Origin: Stratiolaelaps scimitus
Taxonomy: Eukaryota > Arthropoda > Arachnida > Mesostigmata > Laelapidae
NCBI GenBank assembly: GCA_019614645.1
Contig: JABWDB010000004.1
Coordinates: forward strand, 3,658,001 to 3,722,000
Direction of reading: 5' to 3'
DNA: 64,000 nt
This document shows, one piece after another, positions 12,301 to 25,200 of the stretch (within the stretch, counting starts at the first letter, position 1; each line of letters starts with the position of its first letter). The translations under genes were made by a program, and so were the position numbers. The notes under the pieces were generated by a model. That model searched no databases, was not told the origin of the DNA, and saw only the letters and a list, made by a program, of their open reading frames with translations.

Positions 12301-15246
12301 AATCGAAACGATCTGCGCTATAGCCTAATATAGGAGAGAACCTAGTGATTGGCGCAATCATTGAAAAGGCGCCCATCGTTTTGGTCAGATATGTTTGCAT
12401 AGTCTGTGCAGACGTAGACATCTTTACGGGATCGATCATCAGACACGCGAAAGGTGAGACGGGGTCGATTAAGTAGCCACGATCAATTATGCATGATTGC
12501 TGTAGGCTCACTTGAACCGACTTAGCTAGGCCACAGGTAGAGATAGGTGGATATACGAGCCGCTCGAGACCATCACCTGATTGCGGAGAGAGAAACCTGA
12601 TAATGAAATTCTCATAGCCTCGTACATCGATCATTATTACGCATTGGCTTCTGCGCGAAAAGTAAACCCTCTCAGCTCAGTGTTAAAGCTTCAAAATACC
12701 ATTCATTATTGGCAGGTTGATCTGCAAGTGTACTTTGGTCTAGAAACCTAGGCCGTCCTCGTGTAGGCACCTATGCTTTTTGGGGTGTTGGTATGCACGC
12801 GATTGCAAGGGCCGTTGTAATGCAATTAAACGAACGTCCGTACATCCATGTGAAGCTTAGCTCATGTAAGCTTGTACAACGGTGGGCTTCGAGACACGAT
12901 TTGCTGCCTCGAACTGAGGATCTTGAAAATCCAGCAACTCTTCGCCCATTGGGCATTCCCAGACTATAAATAGAATCATAAGATGTGTTTCCACTACATA
13001 ATTTCTCTCGCTCGAATGTCTTCGAATAGGCGAATAATAACACATGGATGGCTAAACACGCTCGTATGGTGTTACCGCGTTAGAGGGGCGATTATTACTA
13101 TTTTTTTTATTTTCAATGCAGGAACCCAGCCAATTTAGACACCCCCTCTTCGGCCCTTATCATCGATGAACGATGATCCTGTTTCTCGCAGGCGCTCAAG
13201 CTGGAAGCCAAGGAAAATTGTTTTCTACACCTCTGCGTACCGGCAGATACCATCGGATCACTGGTTGACCCGAGGGAGGAAGTGAATGCCCTTCTTGACA
13301 AAAAGTGGCCCGCTGGGGGAATATTGAAATATTCATGACTATAAGAATGATGTAGTTAATATTGACAAGTAGTGCGCGCAAAGAAGGTTACATCCGCAGT
13401 GAGTGGCAGCGTTCGCTCCGAGACACCACACGCCGTACCGTCTGTATAATATCCTCTATAGTCGCTTGACCGCCGATCGTTAAAATAGATCAGATAAAGT
13501 CTCAGTGTATTTAATATGTGTGGGCGCCAAGAAGGTTCATGACGAAGGTCACGTCGGACAGCTCCGCACGCCCATACAGGGGCATGGTCGAGATTTCAAG
13601 TGGGAGCTGGTCGTAGCATGACGGAATGACCGATTTCGGCTGATTCGACAACGATTTGTCGGCATATTTTAATGAACTATCTAACGAAATATCCAAGCGA
13701 ATAGACCGTGAGATGTATTATAATATTCTGGCGAACGCCGGACATGAAATCGCGCTTTTACGTGTTCGGATTTGCGCCAGCTGATAGCTGAAATTAGGCG
13801 TGTGCCGTCTGCGGTACGTATCCATGGGTGTCTGCACGTATGTAATGGGCACCCTATATACAATAGCGTTGTGAAGGCAAATGTGTTCATATTTCATGTC
13901 AAAGCCAGGCTAAGGTTCGGCCTGGCGTAAGGCCAGTGAAACGGTCCTGTTTACAAAGTCAGCTATTGCGGCTATCCAATGGCGGGCAACGTGGGACGAA
14001 ACGTCAATAGCAGCCGCGTGTGCAGGAGATAACACCGGACACTAGGTATTGCAGTTTTGGCAAGATCCGCTCAATTTGCAATGATTATGGCAACTCTAAA
14101 CCTGCTGGATGTTGTGCGGCACCGACACTAGGTAGATACAGCGAATATGTTTAGCTGCATCCTGTCTATTATATGTACTGAATGTACGCGATGTGCACAT
14201 CGAGCAAGGGGTAAGCCTAAGTTAGCGCTTATACCATAGACGGTGATATATTAGCAATGAGACAAACAGGAAACACTCTCACTATTAAACAGCGTGTGCA
14301 TTTATTGGTGGCTATTCAGATCGTTATTCATAAGGTAGTTGCTCGTACATGCATTCATTGGCCGTTAACCGGGAATCCAACAAGGATTGGCGCGCTGTCA
14401 GAAATCGAATACATGGCATTGTTAGAAAGAAGAACTTCGAGGTGAACCGGTTTATTCTGCTAGCTTCCACAATAGTGGAACTTAAGCCCACATATCAAAA
14501 TGGAGCTCTTAATCTAGCCAGTTCTCCGGAGGCTTAGTAATAGTCTGTAGACGGAAGGCTTATGTCTCACCAGAAGGCTAAATTTACTCATTAACCTCGA
14601 ATGACTTGTATTTAAGACCACGCTCCAACATTGGGCTACCAAAATGTGTCTATAAAAGCAACTGAACTAGGATTGAACTTTTAGGGGAGTCGTTCTTGTA
14701 TTAGATACGCCTGAGATAAGCTGTGCGACCTTAGATACGCCGTGGATAACAAATGAGACGAAATCTAGTAATGGAATGAATGGGAATGAATGGTTTCTGT
14801 GCGACCAGATCCAAAAGTCACTGCCGCAATAGGCCCCCTCCAGTTATTAGAAATTTTAATAGGTTTGCCGATTAAAAAAACAAAGAGGTAAAATAATGTC
14901 CCTTACGAACGCATCTGTAGTATTTCCTATTGGTGCGTGGTGCCGGGGCGAAAAATAATAGTAAAAATGTTGTGTCGTCTCCCGAATGGATTATTTCGAA
15001 TGCGACCGATTTCTAGAAACGGCAATATTTACATCATTGTTATTGGTTATCATAGAAGTAACAGTATAAACGAGGTAACGCCCACGCGTACTATATACAG
15101 CCCATGCATTAATTAACAGTAATTATAAAACAGACAGAATTTGTGAGATTCGTTTCCTTGTATAGTGCACCTCACAGAGCACCTTTGGATTATTTACAGA
15201 TAAGCTTCCTGACCGCGCAAACAGCTTAGCTGATTTAGTTAGGGTT
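9336..15246. other. Unassigned DNA with simple repeats
   Basis: This stretch contains a GGC run near 9835-9852 and a homopolymer of 14 G at 10050-10063. Several open frames occur, for example 12260-12634 and 13511-13696 on the minus strand, but none can be tied to a protein family with confidence. Confidence 0.5.
10050..10063 (+). repeat. G homopolymer tract
   Basis: Fourteen consecutive G residues on the plus strand. Such a tract is prone to length error in sequencing and could take part in G-quadruplex folding. Confidence 0.9.
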
Positions 15247-15454
15247 CTAACTTCGGCGGGGTATTGAGCCCCAGACTGCAGGCAAGCGATGTGCAAGAGC
15301 ACGGCGGTTTAGTACTCTTACGACAAATGGTCTTTCGAAGATTGTTGGCCGATGATTAGATCTTTTGACGACAACGATGATTGGAAATGCAATATCACGA
15401 GGAGTTGGTCCTTTTGCCATACTGAAGCCAGGAAGTGCGTGCACCGTCTAAATT

Positions 15455-15991
15455 TTACCTATAGGCATCAGGTCGAATTCTAACAAATGTCAGCAACCGG
15501 GTCTCTGCAACGTCTTCCAAAAACTGCTCCAAGAGTGTCATTCTGCGCGATCTTGGTTCTGCGAATGATCGTTTTTTTGTAGCCACCACCCAGATGGGGA
15601 TCCCATAGCATAGAATAGGTAACAGCAGCATTCTGTAAACTAAAATTAACCCGCAACGGATCGAGGAAATTATCACGTAACGCCTGGGCAGAAGAGCCCA
15701 AAGGTGAGCATGCCACTTCAGTGTGTCGTGAATGGTCAGACCCAGACGTTTGACCGTAGACGACATCAACACCGGCGGCCCGCAGAGCCACACCGTATCC
15801 ATTATTGGAGTCCTCTGTGGTCGGCGCAACAGAGTAAGACCCGTTGTGTTCGTATTCAGAAATAGTCCGAGCCGCTCAAAGGTCCTCACCACTCCCTCAA
15901 ACTTCGCCACGGCGACTTGAATATCTGAGCCCGATTCTGAAGGACGTTTACGAATTGGGAGCGAGGTGTCATCAGCGTAAGCATTATTATA
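15455..15991 (-). pseudogene. Non-LTR retrotransposon reverse transcriptase fragment
   Basis: A 178-codon open frame encodes the back half of a LINE reverse transcriptase. This enzyme copies element RNA into DNA at the target site. The frame opens after a TAA at 15992-15994. It then reads NAYADDTSLPI; YADD is the catalytic palm motif (tac gct gat gac on the minus strand, 15968-15979). About 20 residues later comes FERLGLFLN, matching the helix that follows the catalytic box. KRLGLTIHDTLKWHAHL is the thumb-like LG-x-x-D-x-x-L-x-W-x-x-H block, and LPILCYGIPIW is the usual conserved motif after it. Fingers, endonuclease and ORF1 are absent, so this is a 5'-truncated remnant. The frame stops at 15455 without a recognisable 3' tail. 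Clade (Jockey, I or R1-like) cannot be assigned by eye. Confidence 0.85.
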
Positions 15992-17590
15992 TTAGCCTGT
16001 TTTACAGACTGTGCGCGTACGCGAGTAACCTCATTAATGACTTTCCGGTTTGTCATGACAACAATTAATAGTACCCAATATAGTTGTATGTGTTCAACCA
16101 GCCACCCCCTTGCAGCAATCGAGCGAACGATACATAAATCGTAAGTTAAATCATACATAAATTCCATGCAACAGCCTACCTGTAGGTTGGCCGAGCTTGC
16201 TGAATGTGTACGGCAACCGTAGTATTTGTTCGCATACAATGACTAACAAGCTTTTCTCTATTTCTTTCATCGCCTTTGCATATCCTGACCTCTGTACTCT
16301 GTCTCGGCAACGCTGAGCAACGGTATGCTCGAACGAAATGCTGTTTGTCGACTGTTGCGCGTCCGCGAGATAAACCAACATCATTCTGGTTCGAACACAC
16401 ACACGCTTTCCCAGCGACGCCTCTTTCCGCCAGCCGTTCCTTGGGGTGACGGAACCGAGAAAGAGAGAGCGAGAGAGAGAGAGACTACAGCGATTCGCTA
16501 CCTTATCGCGCTGACGATTCTCGTCGATATAGAAGAGTGAATTTTCCGCTTCGAACCATTTGCTATCGTTCCTTCACGTTCGAACTTCTAGACAGTGACG
16601 CACCCTCTGCCCTGACCGTGTCCCGGACATCGTCAGCACTTCGTCAGTTTTTGCTACGTAGCTTCGTTTAGGAGCGCAATCAATTCGTTGTTTCGTAGGG
16701 GAGGGAGACTCGAATAAAGGCGTCGCTAGAGTAGCCCGTCATATTCACCTGTAAGTGGTTCTTTCCTCAGTTCTATGTTGGGCTACTGCTGACTAGTCAA
16801 CGCACTTGTATCAGCAGAGTCCTCCTGAGAATGAAGAAAGGACTCGTGCTTGTTAGATATATATATATATATATATATCACAGGACTACTGCAGGTAATG
16901 CCAACTCTTATCGGTCCTGTTTCGCGTCTTATTTAGGAGTGTTTTTCGTGATCTCGAGCGAAGAACTGCAGGAGGTCGTTTGCGACCTCGAGTAATAAAT
17001 AGCATTACTCCTGTGAAGAGTGATGCTAATAATGTTCTATGGTGTCTCTCGTAATGGCGAGCTGTAGCCCTTTGTAGCCGTGACGTTGTTTGTTGACGGG
17101 AAGCAAATATCAAGTGAAAACCTTCTCGCCACATGGAACGCCTACTACAACAAAAGGGTCTCCCGTCGGGAGGAGTCGCCAAATGCGAGAAACATCGTAA
17201 TGCTTCTGATTCGACCTGTCGATCTGCTAGTGAGTTGTGGATGGTATGGATCATACAGAAATAGACACACAACGTTGTAGAAGACGAAGATGAACAGAAG
17301 ACATCTGTGTTTTTTTTTTGGCTAAAAATTCGGTGCGCTGTTTCGTGTCGAAGTACACTTTTTTTTTTCATAGCAAATCTCCTCTGCTGTCTAGGCCACC
17401 CTTTCACATTTCGCGATCGTGCCAAATTAGACGTTTTCCATGCTAAGGAGTAGCGTACAAAAGCGTTCACTTCATTCATATTTCTAAGTGGAACCCTGCT
17501 GAGCGGGGAATAATTTTCAGGCCTTTCATTGTGCCGGAAGTGTCCGTCCGCTACCCGCCGCTATGTCGTACGATTTCCAGTATTACGACG
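15992..17590. other. Unassigned DNA; possible extension of the LINE fragment
   Basis: The first part, to about 16240, may contain frame-shifted sequence upstream of the reverse transcriptase box, but no motif is clear. A (GA)n run lies at about 16458-16486 and a (TA)n tract at 16857-16878. A minus-strand frame at 16886-17479 (197 codons) has an unusual composition with serine, arginine and lysine runs and no motif. Confidence 0.45.
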
Positions 17591-17623
17591 CACAATATCT
17601 CACGACAATATCGTGATATTGTG
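17591..17623. repeat. Short bulged inverted repeat
   Basis: Positions 17591-17598 and 17601-17605 pair with 17616-17623 and 17611-17615. A 2-nt bulge lies on the left arm and the loop is 5 nt. This gives 13 base pairs in total. Confidence 0.8.
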
Positions 17624-17667
17624 TGAGTGTTTCAAGCTGTACGAGCCATGTTCAGCTGTATGGAGCG

Positions 17668-17671
<4 letters not shown>

Positions 17672-17698
<27 letters not shown>
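17672..17698. repeat. (TA)n microsatellite
   Basis: About 13 TA units. Confidence 0.9.
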
Positions 17699-17699
17699 T

Positions 17700-20600
17700 G
17701 CGCTACCACTTTTCGGCTGCACCAGGTAACGTTCATCTTCGATGCTTATTGCTTCGTGATTATATAACATTTAGCACTTTGCTCGAACTTTGCTAATTTA
17801 CAGAATCTGCTCATGTGTCTCGGACTAACGCTAATAATGACGACAACAAATACAACGAGGTCGTTCACAGAAGGCTTCGCCGAGGCAATCAGGAAGGCAA
17901 TAACTATAGCATTCTCCACAAAAGACCGCTAGGGTTATCAGTGGAGACGGCAATCAAGCTGTTTAGCCGGAACAGCGGCCAGTGGAACTCCACCTCAATG
18001 TTGCTCTCTTTATGTTAGGCAGACCACTGAGATTCGTTGACCAACAGCTGAACCTCAGCTGTCTCCCTTTTGTGACAGGCCGAGGCCTTACGTGGTGAGC
18101 AGAACACATGATATCAAACGACCCTCGACAAGGTCTGACAGACGTTCTTAAATTAACATTGCGTCCGCATTGAGCAATTATCGACCCGCTGGCATATCTG
18201 TTGGCCGCTATAACATTACACGGTTCATGTTCAGCCTCGTTGAAACGAAAGCGTATCACACCTCCATCGCAAATATAATAGATACAGATAGCTGAACTCT
18301 GGCACCCGTTTCTACCCAGCGGAAACAATGGGGTTTGCGATTCACCGGACGCAAGCTGCATTTGCAAATGTTGCAAAAGGCAAGTGCGGAAAGTATTGCA
18401 GAGAAATTAGCATTATTTATTTGTATTTAGTCTGTATATGTACACGAACTGTGTAAAATGAATGTAATGGTTATTATTATCATTATTATTTGTATCACTG
18501 AACCTATTTTGACAGCTGGGCGTGCTTCCAACTTGACTCAGTCCATCTAATATGAGAACTGGTAATGATAATTTTTTATTTGAAATGCACACATACGGAT
18601 AAAGCTCCCAGTATTATTGGTAGTAAGTATATTGTCTTTTCATGCAGTCCGAGCTCACTAATTACCAATAAGCAGCTGTTCAGAAGTGTATGTAATCCAC
18701 CAAGATTGCACTTTGTCTAAAATGAGTTTATTGTCAAACTAATTGCTGGCTAGCTATGTGAAGCAATTTTCAAAACGCCTAAGGGAGGCTTAACACCCTA
18801 TGCCCTCAGCTACTTCCATTAGCGAGAGTTAAACAAACAAACAATAATTGCCGAACAATTCATTACTATGGAACCGTGTGATCCATTGAGTGCGCTGTCT
18901 CTATACGAAGAATGCGAGTTTGCGTGAAAGAAGACGACGTCTATTTTAGTATATGAACTATTATTATTATTATTAAATGATGCTTTGATACGATGGTTTG
19001 CTCGTCTTTACATAGTACACTGTCAGCCTTCATAAGGATTTCGAGGTTTTTGTTTGTGTCAGTCTCTCCAAGTCGTCGGCCCTTCTCAAACAAATACACA
19101 CACAGAAACACAGATAAAGAGAGGCACAGAGACGCACATGCAATAAAAGCTCGAAGTGAACGCAAGGTATGAGTACTGAAAATCTGCATATGAGAGTGTT
19201 TCACATCTTGTCTTTTTTCTCGCTTCTGCTGTTTCTAGCGGGGAGGTTTCTAGTCTTCTTGTGATGTTCGGTTGGGGGGTAGCAGGAGCCCTCTGTTCGC
19301 TTCGAAACGTTCGCTGCCAGTTGCGTTCCTTTGTTTCTCATCATTACGATGACCAGCCAGCCAGCCAGCCAGGCAGCGGTCGGTCGGGTGGCGCTAACAA
19401 GACGCTCCTCCATGGCGTTTCCGCAGACTATGGGCGTTACTATGGGGGCGGCCAGAAGCGCACGATCTGATGGGGGTGGCACTGCCTCTCGTAGAAGCCG
19501 ACAATGTGTGTGCCGGGGCGTGTGCCGCGGGGGCTCTTTATGCTTTGCGCCTGTGGAAAAAGAGACGGAGACGACCGGGGGGGGTGGGGGTGGGGGGCGT
19601 ACATGAACGCCAGCAGCAGCAATAGCAGTAGGCGCACGCCAAGACACGCAAGACACGGGAGTCTGCTATGCTACGCGTAACAAGTGCTTGGTCCATCGTT
19701 CGGCCGAACGGTATTCACCAGAGCCGTCGATGGAGAGACTACCAGAGAGTGCACCAGAGGTCTTTTCGGGCCTTCTCCCCCGGCCTCTAACGCCTGCTCA
19801 CCGTGCCGCCTATGCAGGCCCTATAAGACCCCATTCGGCCCGCTCTCCTCAACGTGGGCGTTCCGCCGTCTTAAATATAACCGCTGTGTACTGTAATTAT
19901 GTATACTTACATGCATACGTACGTTCATGCGGCACATGCTATTGCTGGCGTTACCATCGCAAAGGCGGGCAAGAAAAGGTTAAAGAAAAAAGTTGAAAAA
20001 AAGCGATCAGTTGGAGAAAACTCACTGCTCTTTGCGAAAAAGATGCTGCTGCTGCTGCTGCGTCGAAGGCCTGCACGATTGTGTCATATTATCTTTATAT
20101 ATAGATACAGTAGACAGTTCTATCGGGGTACGAGGGGATTGTGATTCGTTTGTGTAGCAAGTATTCCCTATATACTATACGCACTGGAGCAAATTCAATT
20201 TGCACTATCGGTAAGTACTATTTAACGTAGTTGGTGCTTGCGAGGCTTTTCCATAGCGGTATTTCTATCAGCAAAATCCGTGGTGGCTGTGAGCGTCAAC
20301 CCAAATCATTGGAGAGCAGCCAGCCTTTCTAGCTGCTATTATATCGTACCGCCGAAAATCTTAAGGCTTCATCGGCGATGTGGCCCGTAGGCCCTAAAGA
20401 ACGAGTTCGATTATAAAATTTCATAGCGGACTATATTAAGCGCGTGTGCGGTGGAAGGGCGCGTTATGCGAAGCTATTACTAGCTACGTGGTAGGAGACC
20501 CTGTACCCACTAGTGGGGAGGCCAAATCTATGCCACCCTTTACCGAGCGAGCTCCAGGTTAGGTGCTAGCTACTGTTATTCGTTAGACTCGCTCTCAAAC

Positions 20601-21575
20601 GTCCAACCTTATTGGCTGCCTGGTTAGAACTTCGCAGCGAGAACTCCTAGCAAGGTAAGACGCGACGCGACTCTACAATATTGGTTCGAAGGGCAGATGC
20701 AAGTTCCCGAGCGTGTGCCGATCCTCTCGCACATCACAGCAACGATAGATTGGCTAAGCGAAAATCAGACGGGTGAAACGATTTAAAGCAAACTCCCTCT
20801 ATCGCTGCTACCAACACGGGCTATAGCGGCTTGTGCCCATTGTTGTTGTTCTCTACGCCCATGTCTCCACTGGGTAATCACGTCGAAAAAGACAATCCCA
20901 ACGGACGGACGACCGAATTGTCAGATGGCAGTACAGCGAACCGCTCCTGGCAGTCGACGGCACTTCGACTACTGCTGCTGCTGCTGTTGCGACTGCTGCG
21001 TAGGGGAATCACACGTGTCTCTCCTGTGACACTACACGACGAAGTGGGCGTCAAGACAAAATAGTTGAAAACAAGGTCGAAACGAAGGAGACACTTGAAC
21101 GCGTTGAGGGAAGCACCAATATCAGCGGGAGCTACAGATAATACAACAAACAAACAACACCATGTCCCTTTCAATAAAATGTGCTATATTGTATTGTAAG
21201 TGTACATTGCGCAGGGAGTAAAAGTCAATAGTATCATACTTGCAAGATACTTTCCTTGGGACGCTCCCCTGTCTACCCACTCTGACATTCGTAAACAGCC
21301 GAAATGCGAATTAAGCAAATCATCACCTTCCACTGTTCCCTTGACAGTTGTTAACCAGTCCTCAAAACACAGAATATATATCAGGGCTCAAAACATATAT
21401 CAGTGCCAGAGGAGGAGTTGCCACAAAATATGACTTCGTTACGACGATCGGAGTAAATTATATTTCAATTAATTCACCAGACTCTTCATATTGCTTGAAA
21501 TATTCATTGAAACACACGTTGGCTTATTGTGCCAAGCGTTCAAAGATACGGGAATATAAGGTAAGAGAGAGACTT
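17700..21575. other. Unassigned DNA with GC-rich and CTG-repeat patches
   Basis: No gene is recognised. The part from 19240 to 19640 is GC-rich with a strong G-run block at 19577-19599. CTG runs occur at 20044-20060 and 20971-20987. Frames across the GC-rich patches are open on several strands at once, which is what low stop-codon density predicts and is not evidence of coding. Confidence 0.5.
19577..19599 (+). repeat. G-run block with G-quadruplex potential
   Basis: Runs of eight, five and six G are separated by single T residues. The long run can supply two of the four tracts a quadruplex needs. The fold is an inference from sequence only. Confidence 0.75.
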
Positions 21576-21625
21576 GGCTGCAGGTCTCTTCTCTTAATAA
21601 AAGGTAAGAGGAGAGACCTGCAGCC
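21576..21625. repeat. 50-nt hairpin with 21-bp arms
   Basis: The arm at 21576-21596 is the reverse complement of 21605-21625 with one mismatch. The loop is 8 nt. It sits inside an open frame (21348-21734, plus strand) that lacks family motifs. It may be a recent inverted duplication or a small foldback. Confidence 0.9.
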
Positions 21626-22194
21626 AGCTTCGTCGGCTATGGTAGACCATAACGGCAACTTTGGACAGTTTCCAGGCAGCGACATAATGGTTCAGCGAAT
21701 CCTGGAAAGCCTATACCAGGCCCGCACAGTGTAAACTGTGAGCTCAGGTAAGACTAATGATAAGCAGCTTTAAGCACAGTTCCACTTTGTAGTCGACTTT
21801 ACTTGGGTGGCTATTTTTACAAATATACTCGTCGACCTGATGAACTGACTAAAACTAATTGATGGCATCTATCCGCGTATTCGCGTATCCAAAATAATAA
21901 TGAATACATGCCGGACTGCTAGATTATGAGAGATCAGTATCCACTGGGGCTCTGAAACGTCTACGAGCATGAGGTTAAATGATGTTGCTTACTCAAGGGA
22001 AATTAGATTTCAGGAAGGGTACCAGAAGGAAGGTGGTGGTTAAATGTAACTGAACTGAGCAATCGTTATTTAACGAGCGATATAAATTATTCAGACTAGC
22101 TAGTTAAACGTTATTTGGACTACCCCGATCTAGGTTAAGTCGAATTATGAAAGATGCTTCCTATGTCTTCGTCTCGAGAAGTTTACAATGACGG

Positions 22195-22260
22195 TATTCT
22201 ACGTTTTTGGGCTGACTCTCAGCCAATATTTAACGTCCACGGTTTCTGCGTTGCTTCGTA
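22195..22260 (+). repeat. Dispersed repeat family 'TTTAACGTCCACGG', copy A
   Basis: The 15-base core atttaacgtccacgg lies at 22228-22242. It is identical in the copies at 50503 and 58329, and matching bases continue on both sides (agccaa before it; ctg then gct or ggc after it). The three copies are in the same orientation. This copy is the most divergent and has no (TA)n tract beside it. The family is not identified; the 3' part of a LINE or a short nonautonomous element would both fit. Confidence 0.65.
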
Positions 22261-25200
22261 AGACGGACAACCCCCTTAAATGCAAATGTGCAACGGTGGG
22301 AATCGCGCCCGTGCACCTACGTGTTGCACTCCTCCTGTTGCAAGGCGCAAACTAATGTACCACGCCGCCGGGCTCGACAGTTTGCCATGCCTGTTAGACT
22401 CTCAACTCTCGATTATCGAGTGCCAGCACGTTAAAGCTCATAGGCAGACCGGTCAACCAATATTAAGTCACATGAGAAATTGTCACACGCGCTCGTTCAG
22501 ACAAATCAAACGGCCGTTTGAGATCGATCGATTTAGAAAATGAAATGGTATTTTTCAACAAACCACATGGTCCAACCTGGCTCCAATTTGACGGGTCAAA
22601 TTTGCTCCGCTGTTGGGCGGGCTTGACCTCTACAAAGTGCATTTTTATAGATATATATATATATAATTGTACCAGATGGACTAACCACTGCAAAGGAGCC
22701 GAGCCTTTGAAATGCTGCAGGAGCAGACGCAGTTGCCCGTCATAGTCAACATCGAATATACAGTTACTATCTCCTGCTACTAATAAATACCGGCTACATG
22801 AGCACAAAGGGAGTAGATAACTCGCTCCATTCGCCGAGATCCATACTTGAAAGTATTCGTATGTGTGGTTCAAGTGTATCGGAACGCGAATATCCCTATA
22901 AATAAATAATCACCGCTGGTATGGTTATAATCGATTGGTTCTCCCCGTCTCGGGTCTACTCATTTACGGCCAATATAGTGAACATCGAAGTAGTCAACTC
23001 CATTTACCAAAGAGTCGTCCATACCCTACGGACAAACGAGGTCCATACGACGTGATGGCACCGTTCGATCGGGTTAACGTTGAAGGCCAGTACTTAATGC
23101 ATTTTTCAACCCGATGGAGTCAGGACCGAAGCGTTTCCCCCTGTATACTGGTGGCTTCAACAGGTACTTTCTTATCAGTCCTTATGTAAGGCCAAATCCC
23201 TTTAAAAGAAACTCGTCAAAAGGTAGGCGTTCTCAGTTGAAGTATACGTTCGGTAAGATTCTACTATGCCAATTCAAAACGCCTTGAAGTGCAAAGCCGC
23301 ATAAGACATACGTAAATGCCCATGAAGTCTACTGCATACTCATATATATATATATATTTCTCGACAGAGCCGGGTCACTCATCTGACTATCTAACTGTAG
23401 GATTCCCGCGTCCCTATTAATTAGCCTCAGTTGTGGGGCAATCGCCACGCGAGGCCCTTAGGAGAGAGGTCTACGAATTTCTTAGGCTCGACTAACCAGA
23501 CGATAATACGTCGTAACGTACCCCGCGACCAGCCCTCAACTAAGTGTTGCCCCATTGACTTACACACATGCACACCCATGCAATGCCTACTCATACATAG
23601 ATACTCGGTTCACAAACAATTTTCCGTAAACATCCATATCAGGTACACTATATTTAGACTGTCAAGAGATATTGCTCTGTACACGTATGGATTGTAGATG
23701 TGGCGATACCGCCAGTACGCTATTCTACCCATAGCTATCAATGTAAATGGCTGACTGCTTCGTGACGGTGTGTGGAACAATTCTTCGTGCGACATTGGAG
23801 ACCTTCATGCCAGACCCTTCTTGCAAACGCACTGTTTGCTTTGGAATGAATATATGTCGCTCTTCGTGCCGCCTGGCAACCTTCGTCTTTGTCCTATCTG
23901 GTGCTTCGCGGCATCGTGCAATTCACTTCCAGCATTGCGGGTCCATTCTTGATTCTTATGACAGAGTGAAAATTGGAACAATGTCACCTTCGGTGGAATC
24001 ACCCTTTCAGATGGAAGCTTTCGCCGAGAGTGGGGGAGCGATCATCGATGGCATTGCTGCGGTAGGGGCCAGCAGTTAACAGGAGTTAAATTGACCCGGA
24101 AAAAGATCCAATAGAATCTAAAGACTTGTCAGACAAACATACGAGCGTACAGCAGGCGCTGCTACGCGGTCGGATGCAACCGCCATGGAACTGCGAGAAA
24201 TGACACCTAGTCCGGGATCTAGTGCGTCTGGGGGGGGGCTGGGAACTCTAAGAGAGGATGGACCGGGACGGCCAACGGGAACTAACCATAAGTTGCCCCT
24301 GCAAGAGTTGGTTTGAAGTAATAATTTAACAAGTGCCAAACGACGGCCCAAGTTTTCAAGGTCCAGGGATTCTTAGTGAGCAATAGTTTTTCACTACTGT
24401 GGCAAATATCACATGACGGATTTGAGACTTTAACCTCACAACAAAGTAGAGAAGATCACGTATATCTCTCGATAGCAGTTCATAGTAATATTTATATTAT
24501 AGTACCGAGACTCTGCAGATGCCTCATTTGCTCAACACAGCGAACCTTTGCTTGGTCCTTTACTCGTTCTCAGTACATACTCTGTATGATGCCTAAGCAC
24601 AAAAGTCACAAAAGGACCGCACCACTTTTAAACGACTAAATGTAACTTCTGCAGATACATTATATACATATATTATATAAAACTTAAGTCGCTTCGGAGT
24701 GTAGCAATTGCAATTGGTCTTGACAACATATATATATATATATATATATATAGGAGAAATTGAATCTTCCGTCTCTCCTATAGGGTAAAGATAGACTTAC
24801 TTAGATGAGATGATTTTCGATGCAGTGAGTTCAATAGACCGTTGCAGGAGATCTGTTCGTCGAAAGAGGCCAACGACAATGATAAGTTTCTGAACAAATA
24901 GGCCCTTCCGAGCTTGAAAAGCATTTGCCTGGCAAAAAACAGGCTTTTTCGCTAGCCTGTGCATGTTCTCCGACCCGCGAAGATATGTACCAAAGCCTCA
25001 CCCTCACTAACAAACAATATATGATATAACAGAGTGATAGAGCACGCCATATATTCACCCCGGCAACAGCATATTCTCTGCCAAAGTTTGCGCATCACTC
25101 TCGAGGAGAGCCGTCCTACGCGTCCACTAAGCGTTAGTAGATGTGGTCTTCTGTTTTCTCACCATTGGGCGCCCCATGCGATTCACATGTGACCGTCATA

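Noticed and set aside
13511..13696. Minus-strand frame ending with LSDVTFVMNLLGAH, reminiscent of the start of a BTB domain
   Set aside because: Only about ten residues fit, a stop follows at once, and no splice donor is placed to continue the domain.
16886..17479. 197-codon minus-strand open frame
   Set aside because: No motif, odd composition with repeated serine, arginine and lysine, and homopolymer T and A tracts inside.
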